64,000 nucleotides of DNA from Biomphalaria glabrata (GCF_947242115.1 NC_074716.1:41556639-41620638); one strand, 5' to 3'. Shown: positions 11,009 through 22,224, counted from the stretch's first letter. Translations and numbers: made by a program. The notes: a model not told the origin generated them from the sequence alone.

Positions 11009-11166
11009 CTTTCTTGATATCTCCAGTTATGAATGTAAACACTATACACGAGATGGTTTTCAATGTGAGTTTTTCTTGTACGAGAGAGAGACATTGGTAG
11101 TCCCTTGTTTCCTGGACTGCTGTTTGTTTTAGTTGTTATAGTTGGAGATAGAGTTGAAGCTAGGTG
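11009..11166 (-). CDS. Candidate internal exon, unknown protein
   Basis: On the minus strand a pyrimidine-bearing acceptor (ttgtttcag) precedes a 158-nt fully open stretch that ends at AAG|GTATAT. It starts in phase 0 and leaves two bases. The peptide begins HLASTLSPTITTKTNSSPGN and continues GLPMSLSRTRKTHIENH and LVYSVYIHNWRYQE. It is Ser/Thr-rich at first and then basic and aromatic, which is unlike the low-complexity frames around it. The reverse frame and the flanks show no transposon hallmark. No neighbouring exon was found and no family is recognised. It could be a genuine exon of a minus-strand gene or a chance open stretch. Confidence 0.35.
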
Positions 11167-11214
11167 CTGAAACAAATGATACATACATATATTAAACATA
11201 AATGAATAACAGCA

Positions 11215-11395
11215 CCAGGGACCAAGTTTTTAAGAGAGAAAGTAGTGAATTAAAATGCTACGAAAATAAGGGCATGCACCGACCAAGGCCCGAACCTGGG
11301 ACACTAGCCTAGCGATAACGCACCAAGCGAAACTAGCCTCTAGACTCTAGACCATCGGAATGTCCAAAAAAAACACATTCTTCTGATCCAGAGTC
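11215..11395 (-). mobile_element. tRNA-derived SINE (family B)
   Basis: Contains gaccaagttttt.a.gagagaaagtag, a reversed B box ggcccgaacctggg and ctctagac..accat..gaatgtcc. A collinear copy occurs at 46200-46425. The B-box sequence indicates reverse orientation. Confidence 0.7.
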
Positions 11396-11554
11396 ATTTC
11401 GCCCGTATGCAAATATAATTGTTAGCTATAAGTGTTTACTATAGATCTGCAGTAATCGTTCGTAAGTAACCCCTAAAGAGCCAAGAAAAGAACCTGACAA
11501 GACAAACAGAGCGAGTTGATACTAGCTTTGTATAAAAAAGATGTGAGAAGTATT

Positions 11555-11775
11555 ATAGTTCGTCCATCGTGATTCGATGATGACCACTTTTGTCATCCAG
11601 GGGGGCTGAAAGCTTTGCACTGGGGCTTTGTGCCTCTTCATGTTGCTGGTGAGACCTATGTGAGCCCGGAATGTTCAAAAGACCACTAGCTTAGTGGTGA
11701 TACCTCGTCTCGTCATTTTTAGACAGTCTGCCAAAGGATGCACTGGCCTCGGCGATACGCATTTCGATACTATTG
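11555..11775 (-). mobile_element. Non-LTR retrotransposon (LINE) 3' fragment (family D)
   Basis: The reverse complement contains gggctcacataggtctcacc, agcaacatgaagaggcac and a tcgtggttcgatg-like block. The same series appears at 14735-14855 and 52060-52180. In the better copies it encodes a C-terminal Cys/His finger (C-x2-C..IGL.SH..H), the usual end of this LINE ORF. Confidence 0.65.
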
Positions 11776-11959
11776 ACAGGTAAGGAAGAAATCTTAGCTG
11801 TGTAAGTACCAAAAGTTTTGACTTTTATGTTGACTCCCAGAGCTCTTAACATTTATGTGGAGTCGACATTGGATGAGAGAAGAAGTTTGTGGTTATGCTG
11901 GCCTCTACTCATCCTCTTAAACATTTCACATTTACACTCTGATAAAATCACATGACCTG

Positions 11960-12240
11960 CCTATTTATGATAGATTCTGACAAAATGTTGATTTTTTTTC
12001 TTTTTCTTTTTAATTGTCCTAAGACTTGAGCCTAAGACGGTTGGACCTGGAACTCTATCTCTATGGAAGCTTGCCTGCAAAGCCCGTAGCAGTCTGGAAA
12101 GCTCCCCCATATTCCTTCTCCGTGCCACATCAGCAGTGCAGGTGTCTGTCATAAAGAGGCTCTTTGAAACGTGTGTGGATAGGGACAAGGTTGTTGTGGA
12201 TTTCTCCCATCCCCGCCAGTGCAATGAACTCGGTCCTTAG
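11960..12240. other. Open GC-rich stretch of unknown nature
   Basis: An 87-codon open frame on the minus strand (12224-11961) ends in a lysine run from a poly-A tract. The peptide has STHVSKSLFMTD and ARRRNMGELSRLLRAL. The sharp GC contrast with its flanks and the adjacent A-rich run suggest a retrotransposed fragment, but I could not place it. Confidence 0.35.
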
Positions 12241-12827
12241 GCACATTATCGGGGGTTCTTTTTTTTTCTCTATTGGCCCTAAACGTCTCCTCTAAAGATC
12301 GCTTCTACCACGTTGGTCTAAGAAGCATTGCCCGGGATGTTAAGCTTTAAAAAAAAAAGAAAGTTGCTTCACCCTTTCTCTTTATTATGGATGGCTGCCA
12401 CTGCCAGGTCATTTTATGGAAAATGATAAATCTATCAGTGTCGTTCAATATAGTAATGCTCCCTTTTTGAATGGATTTTTTAATTGGAGATTTTTACGAT
12501 AAACTTATCAATGTCAAGGACTCTAAATTGAACGTTGCTGTTGCCAACTTTATATATATAAAAAAAATGAGCTATAATTTTTACGATTTTGAAACATCTC
12601 GATGCGTTAATCTTGGAATAAAGTCTCATTTATAAGTTGCCCAATTTTTTTAAAGAAGCTTTAATTCATAGAGTGAACACTAATGATTCCTTTAAATTGA
12701 ACATATTTTGTGCTATACTGAAGCACTTATAACATTTGATTATGCAGTACTAAATAGTGCACACAAATTATCATATACCTTTTAAAAAACAAAGCTTATC
12801 TTCACTTCCCTTATTCTGTACACCGGC

Positions 12828-12850
12828 TACACACACACACACACACACAA
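12828..12850. repeat. (CA)n microsatellite
   Basis: About eleven CA dinucleotides. Confidence 0.9.
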
Positions 12851-12929
12851 AAGGTAGCTACTTATAGTTTTTTCCCGCCAAGGTTTAAAAATCTTCAATA
12901 GCGCGTCTTTTGTGAACTGTAGGTTGGGG

Positions 12930-13110
12930 GTGGGGATGGGGTGGAGAAGGTTTCCGTGCTGCCTTTAGGCGTTCATACAAACACAACTCAGCTAGAGTGG
13001 AACTAAAGCTCTCTTTGATAGATAACCAAGTGGTTTATGCTACTCAGCCACCAGAACCGTTCATAGATAACTGGGGCTCGAGACAAAGTGCCCTGGTGGC
13101 TCTGTTGGCC
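12930..13110 (-). mobile_element. SINE (family H), degraded
   Basis: Shares gagaaggttt.ccgtgctgc, ttaggcg and aacacaactc with 22225-22490; the reverse complement gives agcacggaaa.cc in the sense direction. Confidence 0.55.
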
Positions 13111-13337
13111 CTAATGAAATAAAAAAATAAAATTACAGTTTCGTATTATTTGGCCTTCTTACTTCCTTACACCCCCCTCCCATCAGAAATGACTACAGGG
13201 AAAAAAATAAAACCTCTTGCCACTCTTTCTTGTAATAAAAATATTTTAACGGGATGTCTTTCTATTGCATAGAAGAAAAAAAAACCGGAAGGAGCCCCCC
13301 CCCCCCCAATCCTCCCTAACCTCCACCTAGGACCTGA

Positions 13338-13535
13338 ATGTTCAACTACTCAATGAATTGGACCACTTCTGCAATCATCGAGAACATACACAGGAAACGC
13401 AACACGGAGGAAGAAGTAACGTGGGAGAGTGTAAAAATGTTGAAATATTACAATAGGAAGAAACGAATAAACAAAAAAACATACGGATTCGATGTGAACT
13501 TTTTTACTTGGAAGGATCGCACAAATAAATATTAA
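13338..13535 (+). other. Coding-like open frame, unidentified
   Basis: A 65-codon frame including ENIHRKRNTEEEVTWESVK and KMLKYYNRKKRINKK. The charged composition is unusual for AT-rich noncoding DNA, but there is no clear acceptor and the opposite strand is also open. Possibly an exon or a transposon remnant. Confidence 0.2.
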
Positions 13536-13959
13536 ATAAAATTTAAAATTCCATTTAATTAGTACATCCTTGTATTTAAATTTTGGCGTCATTAAGCGTT
13601 TTTGATTAAATGGCAAGATTACAAAATTCTGACTTAAAATCTCTTCACTCAATCGTTGGTTTCCTTGGTAAGAAACTTTTCCAAACACTATCTAGATCAG
13701 TGATCTTCAACCTGTTTTGGCCTACCGCCCCCTTTTCGTTTTTTTTTCTTTTAAAAATCCGCCAGCGCCCCCCTCTAAGAAAAACACTTATAAAAAAGAG
13801 TGAAAAGGCAAATGTGAATAAAATATCATTTATTTATTATGCTGTCAATAACACCCCGCATGGTAGACGACCGCATGCCAAAGGCGATCTCCTTTTGCGA
13901 GCTTAGAGGAGGACGGCATTACAGAGTTGTTCCCCCCCCCCCCCCCGTAAGCGCTATAA

Positions 13960-14225
13960 AGATCCACTCAGGCGCCATTTCGCCCTCAGTGGCATAGAAG
14001 AAAGTACCTGGTAGTAGATGGCCTCTGAGAGAAATAGTTTCACAAAAGCTGCGGGACAAACATTTGAGACTCAAAGAAAAGTCATTATTGAAGACAGGCA
14101 CAAAACTTAAAATAGACGTCAGCGGACAACGGCTTTGTCGTCACGAAATTTGGGAAAATACGCAGGTCGCAACTGGGTTTGCGTAGTTATGTGAAACACT
14201 GCACTCAGCCTTAATCTTCGGAATT
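13960..14225 (+). mobile_element. LINE ORF C-terminal fragment (family D), degraded
   Basis: Collinear with the better copy at 44680-44960. It carries a block encoding IEEST, then SFTKAAGQTFETQRKV, then IEDRH, followed by a decayed finger region. It contains several stop codons and is a dead fragment inside the 3.2-kb hAT. Confidence 0.7.
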
Positions 14226-14587
14226 GCCATTATGATCATTATACAAACTTATGTCAAATAATTTGCAGTGATTACACACAAAAATTAATCTCATTGTCAT
14301 GACTTTCTTTCAATTCCTAAGAATAGTCCCTTTTTAAATTATTGAATATTAGGACCTAATGTTTTTATTTTTATTTTTAATATCAACATAATTATAGCTG
14401 AATTCATTACAAAATGAAATTAAGCTAATGGAAACCTTGTGTCCCTGCAGTCTGACAATATTAGAAATTTCAAGCATTAAAATTAGCCAAAGCAAGGCGA
14501 AACTCTGCTCTAGTGGCTACATCCAGTCTATTTCTTTGCTTATTGTTTAAGTTTGTTACACACTAAACCTAGGTTAACCAGAGTCAC

Positions 14588-14851
14588 ATGACAGAGCATC
14601 ATGGCGTCGCTGTGAAAACTGGCGCACAGGTTGCTGAGAAAAAGAGAACAACGCTGGCAGAAGAAAAACGCCAGAGAAGACAAGCAAGGCCAATGACACT
14701 AGCTCCAGCTCGAATAACCTGCCTAGTGAGCAGCCGAACTTTCCTGGCTCACATAGGTCTCACCAGCCACATGGGGAGGCACAAAATCCCAGTGCAAAGC
14801 CCTCAGCCCCCTGGATGACAAAGTGGTCATCATCGAACCACGATGGACGAA

Positions 14852-14855
<4 letters not shown>
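14588..14855 (+). mobile_element. LINE ORF C-terminal fragment (family D)
   Basis: An open 76-codon frame encodes AEKKRTTLAEEKRQRRQARP, then ITCLVSSRTFLAHIGL and TSHMGRHK. This resembles the basic linker plus C-terminal Cys/His finger at the end of this LINE's reverse-transcriptase ORF, with the first cysteine pair altered. It is followed directly by (AT)n, a usual position for a LINE 3' tail. Confidence 0.7.

Positions 14856-14924
<69 letters not shown>
14855..14924. repeat. (AT)n microsatellite
   Basis: About 35 AT dinucleotides abutting the LINE 3' end. Confidence 0.97.
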
Positions 14925-14929
<5 letters not shown>

Positions 14930-17334
14930 TGTTATGGACAAGTTGAAACATACTTCTATTTTTGACCACATTTTTGGAATTTTACTGAAACATTCAAGTG
15001 CAGCCACATCTCTGTTGTGCCTCCTTTGTTAACATTCTTTTTACTGAAGACATAATTTTGTAAATCTATCTTTTCTTGTAACTCAATTTGAACATCAGTA
15101 ACAGATGTTTAATAATTGTCATTTATATATATTTTTAATTTGCATCCTAGAATCGAATCATCATTTCTTCATAGAGCATTGTTATGTAAATTGCATAGAT
15201 ATCGATGTCCTTAGGCAGTAATTCATTTGTCACCAAACAAGTTCTTTGAGATAGTAAAACTCTTTAAAATAGATTTAATATCTCGATAAAAGAGAAAATG
15301 ATATAATCAATGAAAGTCAATCTCTTTCGTTGCAGTCGGAGGCTGGTTTCATTTATTTGCATTAGATGCCTACCATCTAAAACACATTTTCTTTTTAGCC
15401 TGCTTTAAGTCATCGCCAACCGTTGAATCCTCCTGTTTCTAAAAAATATAATAATTCCAAAATGGTATTTAAGAGCTAAACAAACGAGCAATAGCAAACC
15501 CCATTCGAAATCCAGCAAACTACAGTTTACAAGAGTTTAACATGCTGCTCATCATTTGTTTCACAAAACGGTTGAAAGATGCGCTTATTTTGGGCATGGG
15601 TTTGTATTTTATTTACAATATTTATAATAAAATTCGAATAGAAATGACATTGGGGGCTAAAATTTTAACTATAAGTTGCCTGTGTATCATAACTCACAAG
15701 GTGAATAGTGGATAGATCTGTTCTTTATTCTATATTACTTATGAAGCCATTGTAGCGTCCAACCACTGATGGTTCCTTGTATGTCTTCATAAGCTACATA
15801 ACTAGACAATTTTGAAAATATATTTCATCGCTAACAAAACAAAGTATTTTTGTGTCAGATATGTTTTGAAAAATTATAAATTTAAAAAAATCAATTTTTA
15901 AACAATATCAGAAGACTAAAAAAAAGCTATGCATTTTTCTAAGAGGCCTCTAAAACATATCCTGCTTTGCCGTTTTTTCAATTTTTTTTTAAAAATATTG
16001 TTTGAATAGTAGATTTGTATAATTGTTCATGAATATTCTTAAATTATTTTTGGATATTGCTATATGTTCGTGAAGCCGATTGGGTTTCATAACCTCATCT
16101 GAAAAGGCAATCATTCAAAGTAGAACATTGGACTACTTTTTATCTAGTGGCAACTCACTAAAACTCATGAAAAACTTCTTTACATACCATCAAGTTTTCG
16201 TATCAACACTCTGTTTATGTTTTTGTTTAAAAAAAAGATTACATTTTTCTATTTGAATGTTAGCTTAAAATGTGTTTTTTTTTTTGTAAATTAACATTTA
16301 CATATCAATATATTAACCTATGTAGATAAAATAAACTATAATCAGAAGGCGAATTACCTAGTTTGTTTATCAAATCATAAACGTTTAGGCGCACAAGATC
16401 TAAGGACAATAGATTCCGACATATCGGCAATAACGGAGTAAGAATTTAATTATAGAAAATCGGACTCTACATTTCTGTGAATAAGTTATTGATTGTTTCC
16501 TTTTTTTTACCTTCTGAACATGCTGGCACTGAGTTCCTCAGTGACTGTTATTACACATTTTCTTAATGAATGAAATACATAATTAAACGTTTATGACAGA
16601 CTAAAACAAAAAAAATCGGATTCCCGAACTCAATTTCCAACATTGTTTCTGTTCTTAAATTAGAACCAAGCTAACTCTAATTTGTCTATATTTAGTTTGC
16701 AGCTTTAATTTTGAGGACATTTTTTATTTCTTTTTTTTTTCAGTGCACCTTTAATTCTTCATTCCCCCTTTATGCCAAGCGCCCCCTATAGTGCCCGGCG
16801 TCTATTACCACCCTTTTGGCTCCCAGCGCCTCCTAATTTCACGAAAACGCCCCCTCCAGGGGGGGGGGCGATAGCTCCCCCGTTGAAGACCACTGATCTA
16901 GACCTATCGCTCCCAGATACATACATTCTCACTAAGTCCTTGAGTGAATCCAGCTCCTCAGTGTAAACACAGTTGTTTAGTAGCTTCACTAAATCCTTTT
17001 AAAGTTCATGTCTGATAATAATCAAGGCTAAACAGTTAAGTCAAGAACTTCCTGTTCCGATTTCTTAAAAGCCATACACTTCATATCTTAGGTTAAATAA
17101 GTTGTTTTTTTTTATGACTGAATCCTACCACCAGTTCCGGCCCGGCTTTTCTGGCTTAATACCGATGCACTGTACAATTCAAGATCGGCCTAGAGTCTAT
17201 AAGTACATTTTTTAAATATTCAGTGCATTCACCGAAGCTATCGATAAGTAACTTATGCCGGATTATCTAATTTTTTTTTTTTTACAGACATAAAATCGGT
17301 GGAATTTGCATTGCATTCCTCGTCCTTTAATCCC

Positions 17335-17612
17335 CGGTTATTTCATCCCCGGTCACTTCATCCCCGGTCACTTCATGTCCTGGTCATTTCATCCCCTGGT
17401 CATTTCATCCCCGGTCATTTCATCCCCCGGTCATTTCATCCCCTGTTATTTTCATCATCTGATTATTTTAATAATAATAATAATAATCTTTATTTTCCGT
17501 ATGGAAATTTGTCTTACAATTTGTGCATTACACCAAACAAAAAATCTAACAAATAGGGAATGAATGACCGGGGATGAAGTGACCGGGGATAAAATGACCG
17601 GGGATGAAGTTT
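17335..17612. repeat. Foldback structure: inverted (ccggtcatttcatcc)n arms around a LINE tail
   Basis: The left arm (17335-17450) is about eight copies of a 13-16 bp ccccggtcatttcat unit. The right arm (17556-17612) is about four copies of its reverse complement (gaccggggatgaagt). Between them lies a piece homologous in reverse to 20040-20142, which includes (taa)n. The arms could pair into a long stem. Confidence 0.85.
17462..17550 (-). mobile_element. LINE-like 3' tail with (ATT)n (family J)
   Basis: The reverse complement reads tttggtgtaatgcacaaat.gtaagacaaatttccat and ends in (att)n. The same tail in direct orientation is at 20040-20142. A 3' (ATT)n after an AATAAA-like motif is typical of CR1/L2-type LINEs or SINEs that share their tails. 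Confidence 0.6.
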
Positions 17613-18054
17613 TTTAAATTGATTATATTTTTTTCTATTGCTTGTTTAGTTTTCTTGTAGAAACAAAAAAAATGGCATTGCGTTGTCCTTAATCAGAGTT
17701 TCACGTCCATATTGCAAAAATAATGCATTATAATTAAAGGGATTTTAGAATACAAGATTATTTCCGTACTCGGCTTTATATTAATATTTTGAGTCATTGA
17801 CAAAGCGCACCTGTCATTTAGTTTTTTTTTTATGCCTGCACTATTTATCCTTGACAGGATATATGGACTTTACGTATTTGAACTGGGATGGGAAGTGGTC
17901 CTCGTCTGAATGCCAATGAAAGGAGTGGGCGTATCTATCGAAGTTGATGTATTAATTAAAATACCTATCCTATTATAGATAAGGGCCTAGGCAATGTCTC
18001 TTTATATAGCGTGACACAAACACGTACATACACATAGCCACATATACAACGCTT

Positions 18055-18215
18055 ATACATACTCACTCTGTCTGTCTGATAAAACGTTTGTACACTTTAA
18101 TTTTCCCACATACAATCTCAGATCAAGCTGAAATTTCGCACAATAATTTTCTTTTACCTGACAAATCAAGAATTAGAAACTTAATTTCATTACTGATCCA
18201 AACTAATTGACACAA
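18055..18215 (-). mobile_element. Family E interspersed repeat
   Basis: Reverse-strand words: tctgtctgtctgataaaacg, gtacactttaattttccca, tctcagatcaagctgaaattt and ttactgatccaaac. It has the same order as the copy at 40690-40810 (+). Confidence 0.7.
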
Positions 18216-18344
18216 CTACATTTTTATAAGCTTTTTAAAAAAGTATTTCTTTGTTTATTTTCTTGTTTATTTTTATTTTTATTTTCTTTTATAAAAAAAA
18301 ATAAATCGAACGGACCACAACTCACTAATTTAGTCTCTGCACAC

Positions 18345-18560
18345 TGCAAAGACCTTCCTTCAGGGAACAGTACCAGGAAAAAGAAGAAGAGGCAGACAGA
18401 GAAAGCGATGGGAGAATGGACGGGCCTATCATTGATAGAGGTTTTAAACAAGGCAAAAGACAGGGAGGAATGGAGAAAGACGGTCGACAAATCTTGCTTG
18501 GTGCCCCAACGGTCCAACAGACTAAGGGATAGGTAAGGTAAGGTAAGGTACACTCCACTT
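18345..18560 (+). mobile_element. LINE 3' end encoding the ORF C-terminus (family C)
   Basis: The frame in 18345-18536 encodes KDLPSGNSTRKKKKRQTE, then MGEWTGLSLIEVLNKAKD and REEWRKTVDKS.LVPQRSNRL, then a stop. This is the widely shared C-terminal motif of many invertebrate and fish LINE polyproteins (basic run, WTGLS..EAL..A.DR..WR..V). It is followed immediately by (ggtaa)4, a simple 3' tail as in RTE-like elements. It is 5'-truncated but open to the stop, so it is a fairly young copy. Related copies are at 21345-21562, 42345-42420 and, with a different extension, 25236, 31860 and 32045. Confidence 0.8.
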
Positions 18561-18949
18561 ATTTGGTCCATGAAGTGTCAAGATAAAAATAGTTTTTTTC
18601 GGACCGCCCCCTCCCCCACACTATACATGATTTATTTTTGTATCCTTCAATCCAACGCCCTCCTTCCACTGCCACATACTTTTTGGCACTTGCATTGTTC
18701 ACAGAAACAGCACCAAACGCCCCCCAACACAATAGAACGACCCCATCCCCCCCCACACTTTTTTACAAGGCTGATATCAACTCACTCTGTCTGATACACT
18801 GTTATCCTTGTAAGATAGGGCACTCTGGGACTTGATAGCTGAAGTCCATACCTGTTTGTTAATACTAGCTGTAAATAAATACCTCGGCTATTATTATCTC
18901 CAGCCTTTCGTTGAGTGCCTGCCTTAGAGTTACAGCAATATGTTGTTAA

Positions 18950-19213
<264 letters not shown>

Positions 19214-20039
19214 ATCTTCCTCTCTTTCTTTCATTTTAAAGAAATGAATAAGCGAAAGAAAACTTTAGGTCACTTCTTTAATTAAAAGATGGCATTATGT
19301 AATACTGTGTTTGTTTGTAATACTAGACTACAAGGACATTGTAGGAAAATTAAAGATTCACGATTTAAACCATAATCCATCTGAAATAGATATAAAATGT
19401 TGAGATTGGGATTTTATCAGTGCCTTATATGAGTAAAAATATAATGTACATATAATCTACACAAAGTTGCTGGCCATGAATGATCCACATTTACACTGAA
19501 AAAGTATTTATGTGAAAAAGGTTGTGGGGTTGAGAAATAATTTCATCATTTAGAAATAATTCTTCTCCCCTACGCCCTCGAAAATACTCTAAAACTGATA
19601 TCAAAAGCTGACTTTGCAACAGTCAAGTAAATAGTACAGTAACAGATATATGAATGAAATAAATACTGGCACGATATTCATAGAGTGATCACAGCCACAT
19701 TTGCTTGGAAATGTGTAAATAGTATATTATTTATAAGAGAATTTTTTAAATAATAATAATAGATGAACCAAATAAAATATGAACAAAATCATTTTTTAGA
19801 TTACTAAATATGTACATTCAAATGTAAACAACAATATCTGATCATAATGAGTTAATTGTGTGAAACATTGTCTACTTGGTTTGAACCCAACTGAAGTAGC
19901 AGAAAGAGTTTTAGACCCACTGAAATTAAAAAAACACTTTTGGAATCAGACGATGCTCACCAAATTATTACGGTTTAAAGATTTATATAATTTATAGTAG
20001 ATTGTAAGTCTGGTGTGAATGTACATTTTGGTTTCTTAT

Positions 20040-20142
20040 AGTTATAATGTTTTTTGTTTGGTGTAATGCACAAATTGTAAGACAAATTTCCATATGGACA
20101 ATAAAGTAAGATTATTATTATTATTATTATTATTATTATAAA
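20040..20142 (+). mobile_element. LINE-like 3' tail with (ATT)n (family J)
   Basis: tttggtgtaatgcacaaat..gtaagacaaatttccat is followed by aataaagtaagattatt and about ten (att) units. See 17462-17550 for the reversed copy. Confidence 0.65.
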
Positions 20143-20260
20143 ATTTGTTAACGTATTGTTTTCTTCATTATTGAAATACCAGACACACAATATTGTCCTT
20201 TTACAACCAGAAAACACCAGACATCAAAGAACAAGTTTTGTTTTCCAATCTGCTTACTAT

Positions 20261-20714
20261 CAGTGCCGTACTAAGGCAAGCGCTAACACTATGCCAAGAA
20301 TAGTGGGAGTAGATTTCAAAACATTTTCTATAATTCCATATGAGAGGTCAACAGAGAGCACTTTGCCTCTTTCATGTTAGGGTAAAGGTGGAGGAGGTCC
20401 GGGCTTGGGGCTAGCAAACCCACCCGGAAATTCTATTACTACAGAAAACCAATGAAAAAAAGAAATCCCCAGAAAACTGTCTTGGGAACATAAGGCTCTT
20501 CTAAAGCCTAGGATAGAAAACTGGGTATCTTTTGTTGGCGGCACTAACTTCAATAGAGGAGATGGGTTGTAGGTAAGTGTTAAACCAGTAAGTAAGAATT
20601 AAATAATTATAACTATTTCTTAGGGCTTTTTATTTTATATTCATGATATGACTAATTTGGAAATGTCAGAATTATGTTGAGCACAGGGCGCTAACAAATC
20701 TTAGTACGGCACTG
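20261..20714. mobile_element. hAT-like MITE next to the ODF3-like gene
   Basis: A perfect 15-bp inverted repeat CAGTGCCGTACTAAG / CTTAGTACGGCACTG bounds 454 bp, with further inverted similarity inside (gcgctaac). The flanking octamers (cttactat / ctaacaga) match poorly, so the duplication has decayed or the copy moved. No coding capacity. It ends 71 bp beyond the stop codon of the minus-strand sperm-tail gene and contains that gene's first AATAAA (20629-20634). Confidence 0.8.
20629..20634 (-). promoter_or_regulatory. Candidate poly(A) signal AATAAA for the ODF3-like gene
   Basis: TTTATT on the plus strand. It is the first canonical signal downstream of the stop codon at 20785 (about 150 nt) and lies inside the MITE at 20261-20714. 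Use in vivo is inferred. Confidence 0.4.
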
Positions 20715-20784
20715 CTAACAGATTGTTCATCCATAAGCCTCTTAAGTCTCCCCCTAGGTCAGTCCTCTAAAGTCTCCCCCTAGG

Positions 20785-21024
20785 TCAGTCCTCTATCTCC
20801 GGTAGTATCATGACGTCTTCGTGGTGCCGGATACCCATTGTGAACCTCGGAGATCTTGGACTGGTACCGTTCAGTGGGGGTAGGTATATGTTGGGGCCAG
20901 GGGTGATGATCTTGTGGCCTGGCATGAACGTCCTGCCGCCGATGCTGAAGGCTGGACCCGGATTGCGGTCGTTGTAACTGTAGGATGCCGGCCCTGGTGT
21001 CTTGGCAAAATCGTAGTCGAAACT
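20785..21024 (-). CDS. ODF3: ODF3/CIMAP1-like sperm-tail PG-rich repeat protein, last coding exon
   Basis: The minus-strand acceptor ttcatatttcag precedes a phase-0 exon of 79 codons plus TGA. It contains two sperm-tail PG-rich repeat units, TPGPASYSYNDRNPGPAFSI and TPGPNIYLPPL, and ends SPRFTMGIRHHEDVMI-LPEIED. That ending parallels the 'P.VTFGIKHSDYM' C-terminus of vertebrate ODF3 (CIMAP1). Proteins of this family sit in sperm-tail outer dense fibres or on the inside of axonemal doublet microtubules. The preceding exon (21754-21959) ends in phase 0, as required. A short duplicated block (agtctccccctaggtcagtcct) follows the stop. Identification as the ODF3 subfamily is from motif order and length; other CIMAP paralogues are possible. 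Confidence 0.85.
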   Translation of the reverse strand, partial: SFDYDFAKTPGPASYSYNDRNPGPAFSIGGRTFMPGHKIITPGPNIYLPPLNGTSPRSPRFTMGIRHHEDVMILPEIED

Positions 21025-21344
21025 CTGAAATATGAATCGAAACATTTGCATTAATAAATAGTTATCACGAATGAAAATATATTAAAGATGTAATAAATAT
21101 AATAATAGATATAATCATGTCAGGAATTGTGTACTCTGTAATTCCCCATTCCTCCCAAAACATTTTAACTTAAGATTTGAGGTAGCCATTAGTTGGTTAA
21201 CAGTATATTTATTAATTCAGGTTTGGTTCCTTAAGTCTGAAACGATACCTCCGAGGCATTTAAAATTGCGCCCCATTATGACGTGTTGGCCACTGTCGAA
21301 AACGCTAACTTAAATTATATCATTATATGGCCATAACTCAAGAG

Positions 21345-21562
21345 GTCCTCAGGTATTGCAAGGATCTTCCTGCAGAGAACAGTACCAGGGAAAGGAAAGA
21401 GAGGCAGACAGAGATAGCGAGTGGATGACGACATCAAATAGTGGACTAGCCTGTCATTGTAAGATACTCTAATCAAGGCAAATGACAGTGAAGAATGGAA
21501 ACTTTGCTACAATGTAATTGCGTGCTGTGCCTTAACGTCCAGCAGACTAAGGGATAGGTGAA
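21345..21562 (+). mobile_element. LINE 3' end (family C), decayed
   Basis: Same C-terminal block as 18345-18536: ttcctgcagagaacagtacc, gacagtgaagaatgg and ccagcagactaagggatag, with stops and indels. It lies in the intron between the last two ODF3-like exons, on the opposite strand. Confidence 0.75.
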
Positions 21563-21753
21563 ATTGATATTTATTAGGTATACAAAAATTACATAACCGC
21601 TAAAAAACTGTTTATTTCTTAGAATTGTAATAATATTTGTAACACTGTCTGTTACGTAATGCTACGTCGTCATCTCTTTAGAAAAGCGAATACATCAGCT
21701 CATTACGTCTACGCTCTGTACAGAGTACTAGCTAAAAATATCAGAGTAAGCAC

Positions 21754-21959
21754 CTTGGAGTCCTTGGTTCTTCCACTGATCAGGGGCCCCTTATTTTCAG
21801 AGCCCCAAGGCTTCAGCACGTTGTAGGTGTTCGGACCAGGGCCCTCACTTTTGTAATTGTGTTTGAAGGGGCCACCGAAGCTGTAACTGGGCGTCTTCTT
21901 CTCGACAGTGCTAGCATTCACGGCGTACACGGGGCCCGGGGAACTACCGGAAGTCGTTT
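21754..21959 (-). CDS. ODF3: ODF3/CIMAP1-like protein, internal exon with two PG-rich repeats
   Basis: Acceptor ttctttgcag and donor AAG|GTGCTT (a somewhat weak donor). The exon takes two bases to finish a codon begun in the upstream exon and ends in phase 0. It encodes TTSGSSPGPVYAVNASTVEK, then PSYSFGG, then SEGPGPNTYNVLKPWGSENK and GPLISGRTKDSK: two SPGP/GPGP units, each followed by the Y.F/I.GR element of the repeat. Joined to its neighbours it gives an uninterrupted frame, with exon lengths of 102, 114, 206 and 240 nt in transcript order. Confidence 0.87.
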
Positions 21960-22224
21960 CTGCAAAGAATAAAGCCATCACAATATTGATTAATACATCA
22001 GGAGCTCATTATGCTAACATCAATATATAAACAGAAGAGAAGTGATTGATTTTTTCCTGTTATTAGCTAGCGGGAAAATAATAATGAAAGAGGATAGTTA
22101 AAAAAGGGAGGTAATTTCAAACTGTAGGTGTTTAAAGATATAACTCTTTTATTAGATTGGGGGGGGGGGGGGGTTAGAGGGCGTAGGGGGAGGCTGACAT
22201 TGTAGTAACAGAAGAGTGACTAAA

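Larger units (their letters stand above)
13698..16895. mobile_element. hAT transposon, 3.2 kb, decayed, with LINE insertions
   Basis: The left end cagtgatcttcaacctg and the right end cgttgaagaccactg are inverted repeats. Next to both are matching blocks rich in cgccccc (taccgcccccttttcg / gaaaacgccccc). The target duplication is atctagat (13690-13697) / atctagac (16896-16903), 7 of 8. No transposase frame survives. Two LINE 3' fragments and an (AT)n run lie within it, so the interior is a palimpsest. The age is old relative to the insertions. Confidence 0.85.
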
